DNA from: MPNP01 sp965116235
GTDB taxonomy: Bacteria > Pseudomonadota > Alphaproteobacteria > Rhodobacterales > Rhodobacteraceae
Direction of reading: 5' to 3'
DNA length: 64,000 nt
Assembly: GCA_965116235.1 (NCBI GenBank)
Contig: OZ220496.1
Coordinates: 2,542,001 to 2,606,000, forward strand
Shown here: one piece after another, positions 53,617 through 61,580 of the stretch
How the letters are laid out: every line of letters starts with the position of its first letter
How positions within the stretch are numbered: position 1 is the stretch's first letter
Made by a program: the position numbers and the translations under genes
The notes under the pieces: model-generated
What the model was told of the DNA's origin: nothing
Seen by the model: only the letters and a program-made list of their open reading frames with translations
The model's database searches: none

Positions 53617-54002
53617 GGCTTCAACGATGTGTCATGGCTTGCTCGGGTGACACTCCTGCACCCCCGTCGCCGAAGTCCGGAGGCGGCTACAAGCTCCCGC
53701 AGGGGTCGGTGTTGTCGCCATGGCAACCGCTCCGCTCCCGGCCGTGGGCTGGAGCCGTATTCAGACCCGCGTGGCGCGAGGCAACAACCGATCGACAAAA
53801 CGTCAAGCCGGCGAGCTGCCGAGACAGGCGATGACAGCTTCTGGCCCAAGGCGGTTGCAACATGACCGTGGCACCTTGCCGGCCGGCTTCCAGGTCTACT
53901 GTATGCACACATCTTTTCCTGCTTGCGTAATGGGTGTCTGAAATTGGCCGTTTGTCCTGTCGATTCGATCTTCGGTCTTGTGTTTACAAGGGGAGAGTAG
54001 AG

Positions 54003-55251
54003 ATGTACAACTCGGGTTCGCATTGTGGTGATCGTCGTTGGGATCCGGCCGAACGCTTTTTTCATGATCGTCTGGTTGAGGTCGGTCCGCGTGGTGTTTC
54101 GGTTCGGGGTGTTGGCGGCAATCGCGCTGGTGAGGTCCGCTTGGGCCGGTTTTTGAGGACCGAGAAAGTGACCGTGAACAAGATCGTTGACAAGGCCGCC
54201 ATGACCACGTCCGGGCGCGTGGATGGTCTCCCTATTCGGGCGATTCCAGACCCGACGAGCTGTCGGGATAACGGGTCGGGAAACGGCCTTGTCGGCCCTG
54301 CCACGATCGCGGTGGAGGCGGAACAGGGCACGTTGCTCGGCGCGGTCGACAGGCCACGGATCGAACGCTCCGGCGGCGGCCCGAAGCCACCCAAAAACCG
54401 GCCGCTTCGCGACAAGGAAAGCCACCGCGGGCTGGAAGCCATGCCAACAAGCGCCACCGTTCTGGACGCGGCGGCGCATGTCACGGTGGTCGCCGATCGG
54501 GAAGCGGACATCTTCGCGATGGTCGCCGGCCGCCCGGACGGCGTGGATGTGCGGATCCGGGCATCCCATGACCGCTGTCTTTGCGATGATACCGGCCAGC
54601 TCTTTTCCCGCCTTGAAGGCCGGCCGCAGCCGGAGCATACGGTCGCGTGGCCCGCGCGACCCGGGCAAAGGAAGCGCACGGCCCGCATGGGCGTGCGTGA
54701 CCCTCAAGCACCCCGAAAACAGACCGATGGAACCCGGTGTTCCCGCCCGTCCGGCCGTCTCCATCGTCGAGGCACAGGACATCGACCCGCCTGCCGGCGT
54801 GCAACCGGCACGATGGATCACGCAACTCGACCGTCGGCGCGGGGTCATCGAACCGGTTTTCCGGACCATCAAGACCCAAGGCTTCGACATCGCAAACGTG
54901 TCGGTGGAAACCGCACCCTTCAAAACGCTGTGCGCCATGACATTGATTGCGGGGATATCGTGCAGGCCACTCGTGCCGGACCGGGATGGCGCCGGCCAAC
55001 GTCCGCTCAAGGATGTGTTCGCGGCGCCGGATCCACCGGTCCTTGAGGCCGTATCCGCTTCGCTTGAGGGTCCGACCGACAAGCCAAAGAACCCGCATCC
55101 CCGGGGCGCGCTGGCCTTTGCGGCCGGGGTGTGCGCCCGTCTCGGTGGCGGGACCGGATATTATGGAAAACCGGGCCCCGTGGTCATGTTGCGCGGGCGG
55201 TATCAATTCCGGGCCATCCAACTCGGATATGGCATCGCTGGAAACGTGTGA
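54003..55251 (+). pseudogene. Decayed IS4-family transposase
   Basis: The reading begins at ATG 54003 (after GGGGAGAG) and shows an IS4/Tn5-type transposase: ERFFHDRLVEVGPRGVSVRGVGGNRAGEVRLG, GNGLVGPATIAVEAEQGTLLG, ADREADIF. At about 54690 the match shifts to another frame (CVTLKHPENRP, then VIEPVFRTIKTQGFDIANVSVETAPFKTLCAMTLIAGIS and ARLGGGTGYYGKPGPVVMLRG). In the YREK motif the tyrosine and some residues before it are missing (LDRRRGVIEPVF). So it is frameshifted and internally shortened. I found no clear terminal repeats. Confidence 0.85.
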
Positions 55252-55573
55252 ATCGAGTAGGCTTCCAGGTTGGTGATGACGCTCGGTGGCCGGTTGAGAT
55301 TGGCAAGGAGGCTATTTGCAGAACTGCCAGGCATCTTTGTCCCACACGGATTTCTGCCGCTTGATGGTGGGTCGGGAGTCATGATTCGGCATGGTCGTGA
55401 TACGCATGAACACACGCACAAGGATTGCAAACGACCGTGTTGGTGATTGTTGACGAGGAATTGTCCGTACATGGACAGTTTGGGCAGAAAAATGAATATC
55501 CAACCTTTTCAAGCCGTCCCGCGTGACGGGTTGTGATCAATCATAAAGGCTCAAATCGGTCTGAAAGTTGGGG
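55252..55573. other. Non-coding stretch after the IS4 remnant
   Basis: About 320 bases. It holds a small palindrome TGTCC-GTACAT-GGACA and no gene with a family pattern. It may contain the lost right end of the IS4 element. Confidence 0.4.
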
Positions 55574-56140
55574 TTAACTGAAAATGAATAGCATCGTCGG
55601 CACGGCTTCAAACAGACCGACAAACACGATTGCACTTCTTGCTAATATGCTTTTGAACCTGCCCATGAGCACCGCACACAAAAACAGCACGAGAACAACC
55701 TCAATGGCCCCGACTATTCCACCATAGTGCTGAGCATCCCAGTAACTGATTGGACTTTCGAATACCCAGTCACTGAAAGGTTGGAAGTGCTGCCTACCGT
55801 CATCATGGTGCAAAGGAAAGTCGGTTGCGATGTGCAACAACCCTGCCCCGCCGAACACCTTGATCCAGCCAATTCTGGCCAGCCATCCAAGACTCAGGAC
55901 AGCAGTCCAGAGAAACAGTGAATTGTCAACCGCAAATATTGCCTGCCATTCATCGGAATAGTAGAGGTTACCAAACACGAAAGATGGAGAATGGCCTTGG
56001 AAAAACAGGGCATGGGAACCAAGCATGAACAGGGATATATCGGGAGCAACGGATCCAGCAATTGCTGCGATGTTGATTCGCGCCGCACCTGGCCGGGAAA
56101 AAACGGCCGCGCCTACAACCAGATGAGCTTGAGTATTCAT
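55574..56140 (-). CDS. Integral membrane protein, YdjM/metal-dependent hydrolase-like
   Basis: A 188-aa protein starting MNTQAHLVVGAA with about four to five hydrophobic segments. The histidine and aspartate pattern (QAHL, APDISLF, LHIATDFPLHHDDGRQHFQPFSDW) resembles the PF04307 membrane-bound putative metal hydrolases, which have no known substrate. Similar proteins in alphaproteobacteria have sometimes been annotated under cobalamin names, without support here. It is divergent from the DedA-family gene. Confidence 0.7.
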   Translation of the reverse strand: MNTQAHLVVGAAVFSRPGAARINIAAIAGSVAPDISLFMLGSHALFFQGHSPSFVFGNLYYSDEWQAIFAVDNSLFLWTAVLSLGWLARIGWIKVFGGAGLLHIATDFPLHHDDGRQHFQPFSDWVFESPISYWDAQHYGGIVGAIEVVLVLFLCAVLMGRFKSILARSAIVFVGLFEAVPTMLFIFS

Positions 56141-56256
56141 TGTCCTTCTTTCCTACGGTTCTGACCGGCTGCTCAAATTTGTTGTTCAAATAAACCAAGG
56201 GGTTTCGCATTATGTATCTGACACATAAGGGTTTGGCTTCCTGAAACGTTCACCAA

Positions 56257-56853
56257 GTGAAAGATACCGTGTTTGCTCTTCGAAAACTGTATGATTTTAC
56301 CCTTCATCTAGCGAGCACCAAATACGCCTTGAGTGCGTTGATTTTTGTGAGTTTTCTGGAGAGCTCAGTCTTCCCCATTCCTCCCGACGTTCTACTGATT
56401 CCCATGATACTGGCCTCACCCTCAAGAGCTTTTTTATTGGCGGGTGTTTGTCTTGCGGCTTCGGTTTTAGGTGGTCTGCTTGGATATTATATCGGTGTTT
56501 TCGCCTTTGAAGAACTTGGTCGTCCCATCTTGGAATTCTGGAACAAGGAGAGCTTTTTTGACCGTTTCGCTACGCGATACAATACCTATGGTGTTTGGGC
56601 CGTGCTTGTCGCAGGTGTGACACCTTTCCCCTACAAGGTCATCACTATTCTGTCCGGATTTACAGGACTTTCCATCTGGATATTCATAGTCTCCAGTGTT
56701 ATTGCCAGGGGAACTAGATTCTTTCTGATTGCCATTTTATTGTGGAGATTTGGTGAACCGATAAAACACTTCATCGAGACAAAACTCAGGCTTTTGATCA
56801 TCGTTTTTCTTACGCTCTTGATTGGTTCCTTCATTATCGTTGGTTTCCTATGA
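56257..56853 (+). CDS. DedA/YqaA-family membrane protein
   Basis: A 198-aa SNARE-associated-type membrane protein starting at GTG 56257. FLESSVFPIPPDVLLIPMIL and the arginine-bearing ARGTRFFLIA segment are characteristic of the DedA superfamily, now linked to lipid-carrier flipping. The stop overlaps the dsbB start (ATGA). Confidence 0.87.
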   Translation: MKDTVFALRKLYDFTLHLASTKYALSALIFVSFLESSVFPIPPDVLLIPMILASPSRAFLLAGVCLAASVLGGLLGYYIGVFAFEELGRPILEFWNKESFFDRFATRYNTYGVWAVLVAGVTPFPYKVITILSGFTGLSIWIFIVSSVIARGTRFFLIAILLWRFGEPIKHFIETKLRLLIIVFLTLLIGSFIIVGFL

Positions 56854-57326
56854 CAGCAATTGCACGCACCATTCCCGCACTGGCCACTGCTGGATCAGTC
56901 ATGATGTTGTCCACGGCATTGTTCTTTCAGTTTGTCCTGAATTACCAACCCTGCGAACTTTGTATCTGGCAACGTTGGCCTCATGCCCTAGTAGTTATCG
57001 CACTCATCGGGTGGCTTTGGAAAGCTACAACACTATGGCTCGTGGCTGGATCCTTGACAATGGTGACGGGAAGTGGTTTGGCTGGTTATCACTGGGGTGT
57101 TGAAAACCATTGGTGGGATGGTTTGACGCAGTGCTCTCAGGGATTGTCAGTTGGGGAATTGCAGCAAGGTATCGACTGGTCTGCTACTGTTTCAATCGTG
57201 CGTTGTGACGAGGTGGCGTGGTCGGTTCTGGGCATGTCAATGGCGGGATGGAACATGGTTTTGTCGATTTTACTTGCGATAATGTGGCTTTTGCCCTTGG
57301 CAAGCTATGCAAAAAGAGGATCATGA
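56850..57326 (+). CDS. dsbB: Disulfide bond formation protein DsbB
   Basis: Membrane oxidase that recycles DsbA using quinone, 158 aa with four helices. The first cysteine pair is CELC in NYQPCELCIWQRWPH. The second pair is formed by the cysteines of LTQCSQG and IVRCDEVAWS. It overlaps the DedA-family gene by 4 nt and the small ORF behind it by 4 nt. Confidence 0.92.
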   Translation: MTAIARTIPALATAGSVMMLSTALFFQFVLNYQPCELCIWQRWPHALVVIALIGWLWKATTLWLVAGSLTMVTGSGLAGYHWGVENHWWDGLTQCSQGLSVGELQQGIDWSATVSIVRCDEVAWSVLGMSMAGWNMVLSILLAIMWLLPLASYAKRGS

Positions 57327-57553
57327 GTCTGGCAAAAGGCTGGGCCGCTTTTTATCAATCGGCGGTCAATGAAGCCCCGTGGCTCGCTCAATACTTTGAT
57401 CAACCCGGCTGTAGCATTAACAGAGAGCCGATTTTGCACATAGTCCCCTGCCGATCCATGGTTTGGTGGCAGACGGATGACGCCGGGGCCTGTTTTTCGC
57501 TTTGGTCTCTTCATTTTAGGCGCTGTTTGCTTTCCTTGGGCAAAAAGGTATGA
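57323..57553 (+). CDS. Small ORF of unknown function, 76 aa
   Basis: Starts at ATG 57323, overlapping the dsbB stop (ATGA) and preceded by AGAGGATC, so translation is plausible. The product (MSLAKGWAAFYQSAVNEAPW...) has three cysteines and three tryptophans in a row of hydrophobic residues, and no recognisable domain. It may be the start of a truncated gene. The next gene begins 35 nt later. Confidence 0.4.
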   Translation: MSLAKGWAAFYQSAVNEAPWLAQYFDQPGCSINREPILHIVPCRSMVWWQTDDAGACFSLWSLHFRRCLLSLGKKV

Positions 57554-57588
57554 TGATTATCAAACACTCAAATTTGAAGGAGATCCAC

Positions 57589-59259
57589 ATGGTTGATAAG
57601 AGGGGAAAATTCCCCAACGCCGTCCGCATGTATGCCCAAGAGTATCTTGATGGGCACTTGTCAAGAAGGGAGTTCTTGACTCGGGCTACGGCACTGGGAG
57701 CTACGACAGCAGCAGCGTATAGTTTAATCGGTCTTTCGGCCCCAATGGCCGAGACACCGGAAATCGAGCACGGCGGCACCGTGCGGATACAGATGAACGT
57801 CCGAGGGCTGAAAGATCCACGTACCTATGACTGGAGTGAAATGGCAAACTTCACCCGAGGATGGCTTGAATACCTCGTACAACTCAATAGAGACGGGTCG
57901 ATTGAGGGTCGGCTACTCGAAAGCTGGTCCTCTAATGAGGACGCAACTCAGTTAACCCTGAATGTTCGCAAAGGCGTGAAGTGGAACAATGGAGACGACT
58001 TCACGGCCTACGATGTGGCACGCAACATTGAGATGTGGTGTGAAGCAGATGTGGCTGGCAATTCGATGGCCGGTCGGATGGGAACCTTGGTTGATCCCGG
58101 AACGAACAAGGCCATGAATGGTGCTATTGTGGTTCTGGACGATCATACATTGCAGCTCAACCCAAGCAGTTCAGATATCACACTGATTGCAGGCATGCTT
58201 GATTATCCAGCTGCAATTGTCCACTCCTCCCATGACCCGGACAATATGGTGGGCAATCCGGTTGGAACTGGTCCCTACCTTCCAGAATCTCTTGAAGTGA
58301 ACGTGTCTGGGACTCTTGTTCGCAATGAGAACCATACATGGTGGGACGAAGGAAATGGAGCATATCTGGACCGAATTGAGTTCTACGATTATGGCACTGA
58401 TTTTTCGGCTCACTTCGCTGGGGCCGAAGCTGATGAGTTTGACATGTGCTACCAGACAACCAGCGAGTTCATCGAACTTTATCGCACCTTAGACGGCTGG
58501 ATCGAATCGGCTGCCCAGACAAACGCGACCGTGGTCTGTCGGGGACATAAGCACGGCGTAATTGAAAATGATGACGGAACAGAGATGACGCCGTATGCGG
58601 ATCCAAGGGTTGGGGTGGCTTTGGCCATGGCCGTTGATAATTCCGTTTGTTTGGAACTTGGATATAGCGGGTTGGGCTCGGTAGCAGAAAATCATCATGT
58701 CTCGCCGACTCACCCCGAATACGCAGCTTTGCCGTCCCTGAAAGTTGATAGAGACGCAGCATCAGCCTTGATGAGCGATGCTGGGATGGCTGACTATGAA
58801 CACGAGCTCATCTCCATCGATACGGATTGGATCAGTTCCACGGCTGATACGATCGCCGATCAATTGCGTGATGCTGGCATCAAGGTCAAACGGACCAATC
58901 TTCCAGGGGCAACATTTTGGGACGATTGGCAAACCCATCTCTTTTCCATGACTGAATGGAATGCACGTCCGCTGGGAGTTCAAATTTATGTTCTCGCCTA
59001 CAAGTCGGATGGTCCCTGGAACGAGACTGGTTTCCAAAATGAAGAGTTTGACACTTTACTTGCAAAGGCTCTGACATTGGCTGACGCCAGCGAACGAAGC
59101 GAGGTTATGGCGCGGCTCCAAGCGCTTATGCAGGAAAATGGCGTGATCGTGCAACCCTACTGGCGAAACCTTTACAGGTTTGCCAAAGATGGTCTTGTCA
59201 ATGCTGAAATGCATCCCCAGTTCGAAATCCATTCTTGGAAATACGGCTGGAAAGCCTAG
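57589..59259 (+). CDS. Peptide/opine-type ABC transporter substrate-binding protein
   Basis: Family 5 extracellular solute-binding protein of about 556 aa. ATG 57589 has AAGGAG six nt upstream. The export signal is a twin-arginine type (SRREFLTRATALGATTAAAY; Arg26-Arg27). Characteristic segments are GGTVRIQMNVRGLKDPRTYDW, WLEYLVQLNRDGSIEGRLLESW and VRKGVKWNNGDDFTAYDVARNIE. The ligand is likely a peptide, but DppA-like proteins also bind heme, nickel or opines. Confidence 0.9.
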   Translation: MVDKRGKFPNAVRMYAQEYLDGHLSRREFLTRATALGATTAAAYSLIGLSAPMAETPEIEHGGTVRIQMNVRGLKDPRTYDWSEMANFTRGWLEYLVQLNRDGSIEGRLLESWSSNEDATQLTLNVRKGVKWNNGDDFTAYDVARNIEMWCEADVAGNSMAGRMGTLVDPGTNKAMNGAIVVLDDHTLQLNPSSSDITLIAGMLDYPAAIVHSSHDPDNMVGNPVGTGPYLPESLEVNVSGTLVRNENHTWWDEGNGAYLDRIEFYDYGTDFSAHFAGAEADEFDMCYQTTSEFIELYRTLDGWIESAAQTNATVVCRGHKHGVIENDDGTEMTPYADPRVGVALAMAVDNSVCLELGYSGLGSVAENHHVSPTHPEYAALPSLKVDRDAASALMSDAGMADYEHELISIDTDWISSTADTIADQLRDAGIKVKRTNLPGATFWDDWQTHLFSMTEWNARPLGVQIYVLAYKSDGPWNETGFQNEEFDTLLAKALTLADASERSEVMARLQALMQENGVIVQPYWRNLYRFAKDGLVNAEMHPQFEIHSWKYGWKA

Positions 59260-59274
59260 ACCGGAAGTCCTTGG

Positions 59275-59301
59275 GATGGAGGCGGGATTCCCGTCTCCAT
59301 C
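59275..59301 (+). terminator. Strong hairpin between the binding protein and oppB-like genes
   Basis: A 12-bp stem (GATGGAGGCGGG with CCCGTCTCCATC, one G-U) and a 3-nt loop start 16 nt after the stop codon. The T-content after it is low. It is best read as an mRNA-stabilising or attenuating element inside the operon. Confidence 0.55.
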
Positions 59302-59363
59302 TATTTCCGCTCTCTGTCCTGACTTGAATCAGAAACAGAAAAACCTCCTCGAATATTAAGTGC

Positions 59364-60410
59364 ATGCTAAATTTTTTGCTGCGGCGTGTCGGGATAACGA
59401 TTCTGACAGTTTTCTGCCTGACCTTCATCGTTTTTATACTGACAAATTTGGACGGCAATCTTGTCAAGCTGGCCAAATTTTTGGGTAGCCAGAGAATGTC
59501 CGAGGAACAAGTTGAGACTTGGCTAGACGAGAACGGCTACAACCAACCAGATATTGTCCGATACGGTGAATGGCTTGGTGTCGTGCCCTCATACAGGCTC
59601 GTGACAGAAGAAGGCCGCATCTTGGGACGTTGTAGCCGACCCGGTGTACCCCTGGAAGACACGCCACAATATTGCGGAATCTTGCAGGGCAATTGGGGCT
59701 GGTCAGTTGTGTTCAAGGATGAAGTTGGTCCAATACTGGCCACTCGGTTAGGATACACTGGGTGGCTGATGTTCTACGTGATGTCCGTAATGATACCCTT
59801 CGCTCTTGTAGTTGGGGTACTCGCCGGCATGCGTGAAGGTTCCAAGACTGACCGCACTCTGTCTACGTTTTCGATCATAACAACGGCGACACCTGAATAT
59901 GTGTCCGGTGTCATTCTTATTGCTGTTTTTGCCAGTTCGGCTGTAGGTCTGAAATGGTTCAAGGGCTCTGCCGCTTCAGCACTCAACGGCATTACGTTTG
60001 AAAACTTTACCCTGCCAGTTCTGACCATGGCCTTGTACGGCATGGGATATATTGCCCGAATGACCCGAGCATCCATGGCTGAAGTCATGACCGCCCAATA
60101 CATACGAACCGCTAGGCTGAAAGGACTCAGCTTCTCACAGATTGTTCTGAAACACGCCCTGAGAAATTCCTTGATCGCCCCTTTTACCGTGATCATGCTG
60201 CAGTTTCCATGGCTGTTGACCGGTGTCGTGATTGTCGAAACCCTATTCAATTACAAGGGATTTGGCTGGACCTTGGTACAGGCCGCTTCAAACAACGATA
60301 TCAACCTCCTTTTAGGATGTTCGATCATTGCCGTTGTTGTAGTACTGATCACTCAACTGATTTCTGACATTGGATACGTCTACCTCAATCCACGTATCCG
60401 CGTGAATTAG
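59364..60410 (+). CDS. OppB-like ABC permease
   Basis: Peptide-class permease of 348 aa. MLNFLLRRVGITILTVFCLTFIVFIL is the usual OppB/DppB start, a periplasmic stretch of about 90 residues follows, and the coupling loop is RTARLKGLSFSQIVLKHALRNSL. It is 104 nt after the binding protein and 10 nt before oppC. Confidence 0.92.
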   Translation: MLNFLLRRVGITILTVFCLTFIVFILTNLDGNLVKLAKFLGSQRMSEEQVETWLDENGYNQPDIVRYGEWLGVVPSYRLVTEEGRILGRCSRPGVPLEDTPQYCGILQGNWGWSVVFKDEVGPILATRLGYTGWLMFYVMSVMIPFALVVGVLAGMREGSKTDRTLSTFSIITTATPEYVSGVILIAVFASSAVGLKWFKGSAASALNGITFENFTLPVLTMALYGMGYIARMTRASMAEVMTAQYIRTARLKGLSFSQIVLKHALRNSLIAPFTVIMLQFPWLLTGVVIVETLFNYKGFGWTLVQAASNNDINLLLGCSIIAVVVVLITQLISDIGYVYLNPRIRVN

Positions 60411-60420
60411 GCCCCAGCCC

Positions 60421-61575
60421 ATGGAAGCACTGACAAACCTGCAAATATCGGGAGAAATCCTCAAGAGCCTCTGGCCCGTCTGGGTTGCCCTCGCAGCTTG
60501 CTTTGCTGTTTCCATCTACACGAAACGATACACCGGGCTCTATGGCCGCCTGTTCGACAGTACCGTAGGCATGATCGGTCTTGGGTTGGTAATGTTTTGG
60601 ATTTTTACTGCCATCTTTGCTGACCTGATAATCGCCTTTGATCCCCTCGGTCAAATCTCCGGAATGAAGAACAAGACGCCCGGGACACCTGTCTCTGGTC
60701 TGGAAGGAGAATACTATTTGCTGGGCGGAGATCGACTGGCCCGGGATGTCTTTTCACGCGTTGTGATGGGAAGCCGAACGGTTCTGAGCATAGCTCCAGC
60801 GGCCACTCTCTTTGCTTTCATGGTCGGAATAATCCTGGGGCTTGTTGCGGGCTATTTTTCCGGCAAGTTTGACGCTGCTGTCAGCTTTGCCGCAAACCTT
60901 GTCCTCGCCTTCCCGGTCATTCTGCTCTTCTACCTCATGGTCACTCCGGCCATACAAGACATCGGAATACCGCAAGTTTTGGCCGGAATCATGTTTCTGT
61001 TCCCGGTTGGGTTCTTTCTTGTACTCGTAAATTCCAGGCTACACACTCAACCTCTAAAGCGAAACATCTATTTCGCTGTCATTTTAGTGATAGGTCTGTG
61101 GATGTACCTTGGATTGGCCTTCAATTCAGACCCGCTTGGCCTGCTGCGCATGGATCCAAACCTGCTCAATGTTTTTGTTTCGGTTGTCTTTGTCAACTCG
61201 CCGACAATCTTCCGTATCGTGCGAGGCCTGACGCTCGATATCAAAACCAGAGATTATGTTGCTGCCGCCCAAACTCGAGGTGAACGGATCTGGTACATCC
61301 TCTTGTGGGAAATTTTGCCCAATGCTCGTGGACCGCTCATTGTCGATTTCTGCCTGAGAATTGGCTATACGACCATCCTCCTGGGAACTCTGGGCTTCTT
61401 TGGCCTCGGTGTGTCACCAGAAAGCCCGGATTGGGGATCGACAATCAATGAAGGCCGCAAGGTCATGACCTTGTATCCGCATGGCGCAGTCCCCCCCGCC
61501 CTTGCCTTGATGAGTCTGGTTCTGGGCTTGAATCTGCTCGCTGACGGCTTGAGGGAACAATCCCTGAAGGACTGA
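60421..61575 (+). CDS. OppC-like ABC permease
   Basis: Second permease, 384 aa. It has LLGGDRLARDVFSRVVMGSRTVLSIAP, typical of DppC/OppC, and the coupling loop AAAQTRGERIWYILLWEILPNARGPLI. It is longer than usual, with an extra hydrophobic segment in the middle (LYSRLHTQPLKRNIYFAVILVIGLWM region). Confidence 0.9.
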   Translation: MEALTNLQISGEILKSLWPVWVALAACFAVSIYTKRYTGLYGRLFDSTVGMIGLGLVMFWIFTAIFADLIIAFDPLGQISGMKNKTPGTPVSGLEGEYYLLGGDRLARDVFSRVVMGSRTVLSIAPAATLFAFMVGIILGLVAGYFSGKFDAAVSFAANLVLAFPVILLFYLMVTPAIQDIGIPQVLAGIMFLFPVGFFLVLVNSRLHTQPLKRNIYFAVILVIGLWMYLGLAFNSDPLGLLRMDPNLLNVFVSVVFVNSPTIFRIVRGLTLDIKTRDYVAAAQTRGERIWYILLWEILPNARGPLIVDFCLRIGYTTILLGTLGFFGLGVSPESPDWGSTINEGRKVMTLYPHGAVPPALALMSLVLGLNLLADGLREQSLKD

Positions 61576-61580
61576 TTGGA

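Larger units (their letters stand above)
53487..54002. other. Region upstream of the autotransporter with a C11 run
   Basis: About 500 bases without a gene. It holds the candidate promoter above, then eleven Cs at 53606-53616 (eleven Gs on the autotransporter strand), about 50 nt upstream of its -35 box, then GC-rich DNA up to the IS4 remnant. Open frames here lack family patterns. Confidence 0.45.

Noticed and set aside
53700..53760. Possible remnant of a second autotransporter 3' end
   Set aside because: A 14-nt exact match (GCGACAACACCGAC) to the end of the autotransporter gene is present, but flanking bases do not align, so chance is likely.
53406..55082. A 558-codon open frame on the minus strand across the IS4 remnant
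   Set aside because: It lies opposite recognisable transposase sequence and has no family pattern. Only its last 27 codons (from ATG 53486) matter, as the leader of the autotransporter.
49415..55260. Classical tRNA-integrated island at tRNA-Leu(CAA)
   Set aside because: No repeat of the tRNA 3' end and no integrase were seen, and the GC-rich block lies on the 5' side of the tRNA rather than the 3' side.
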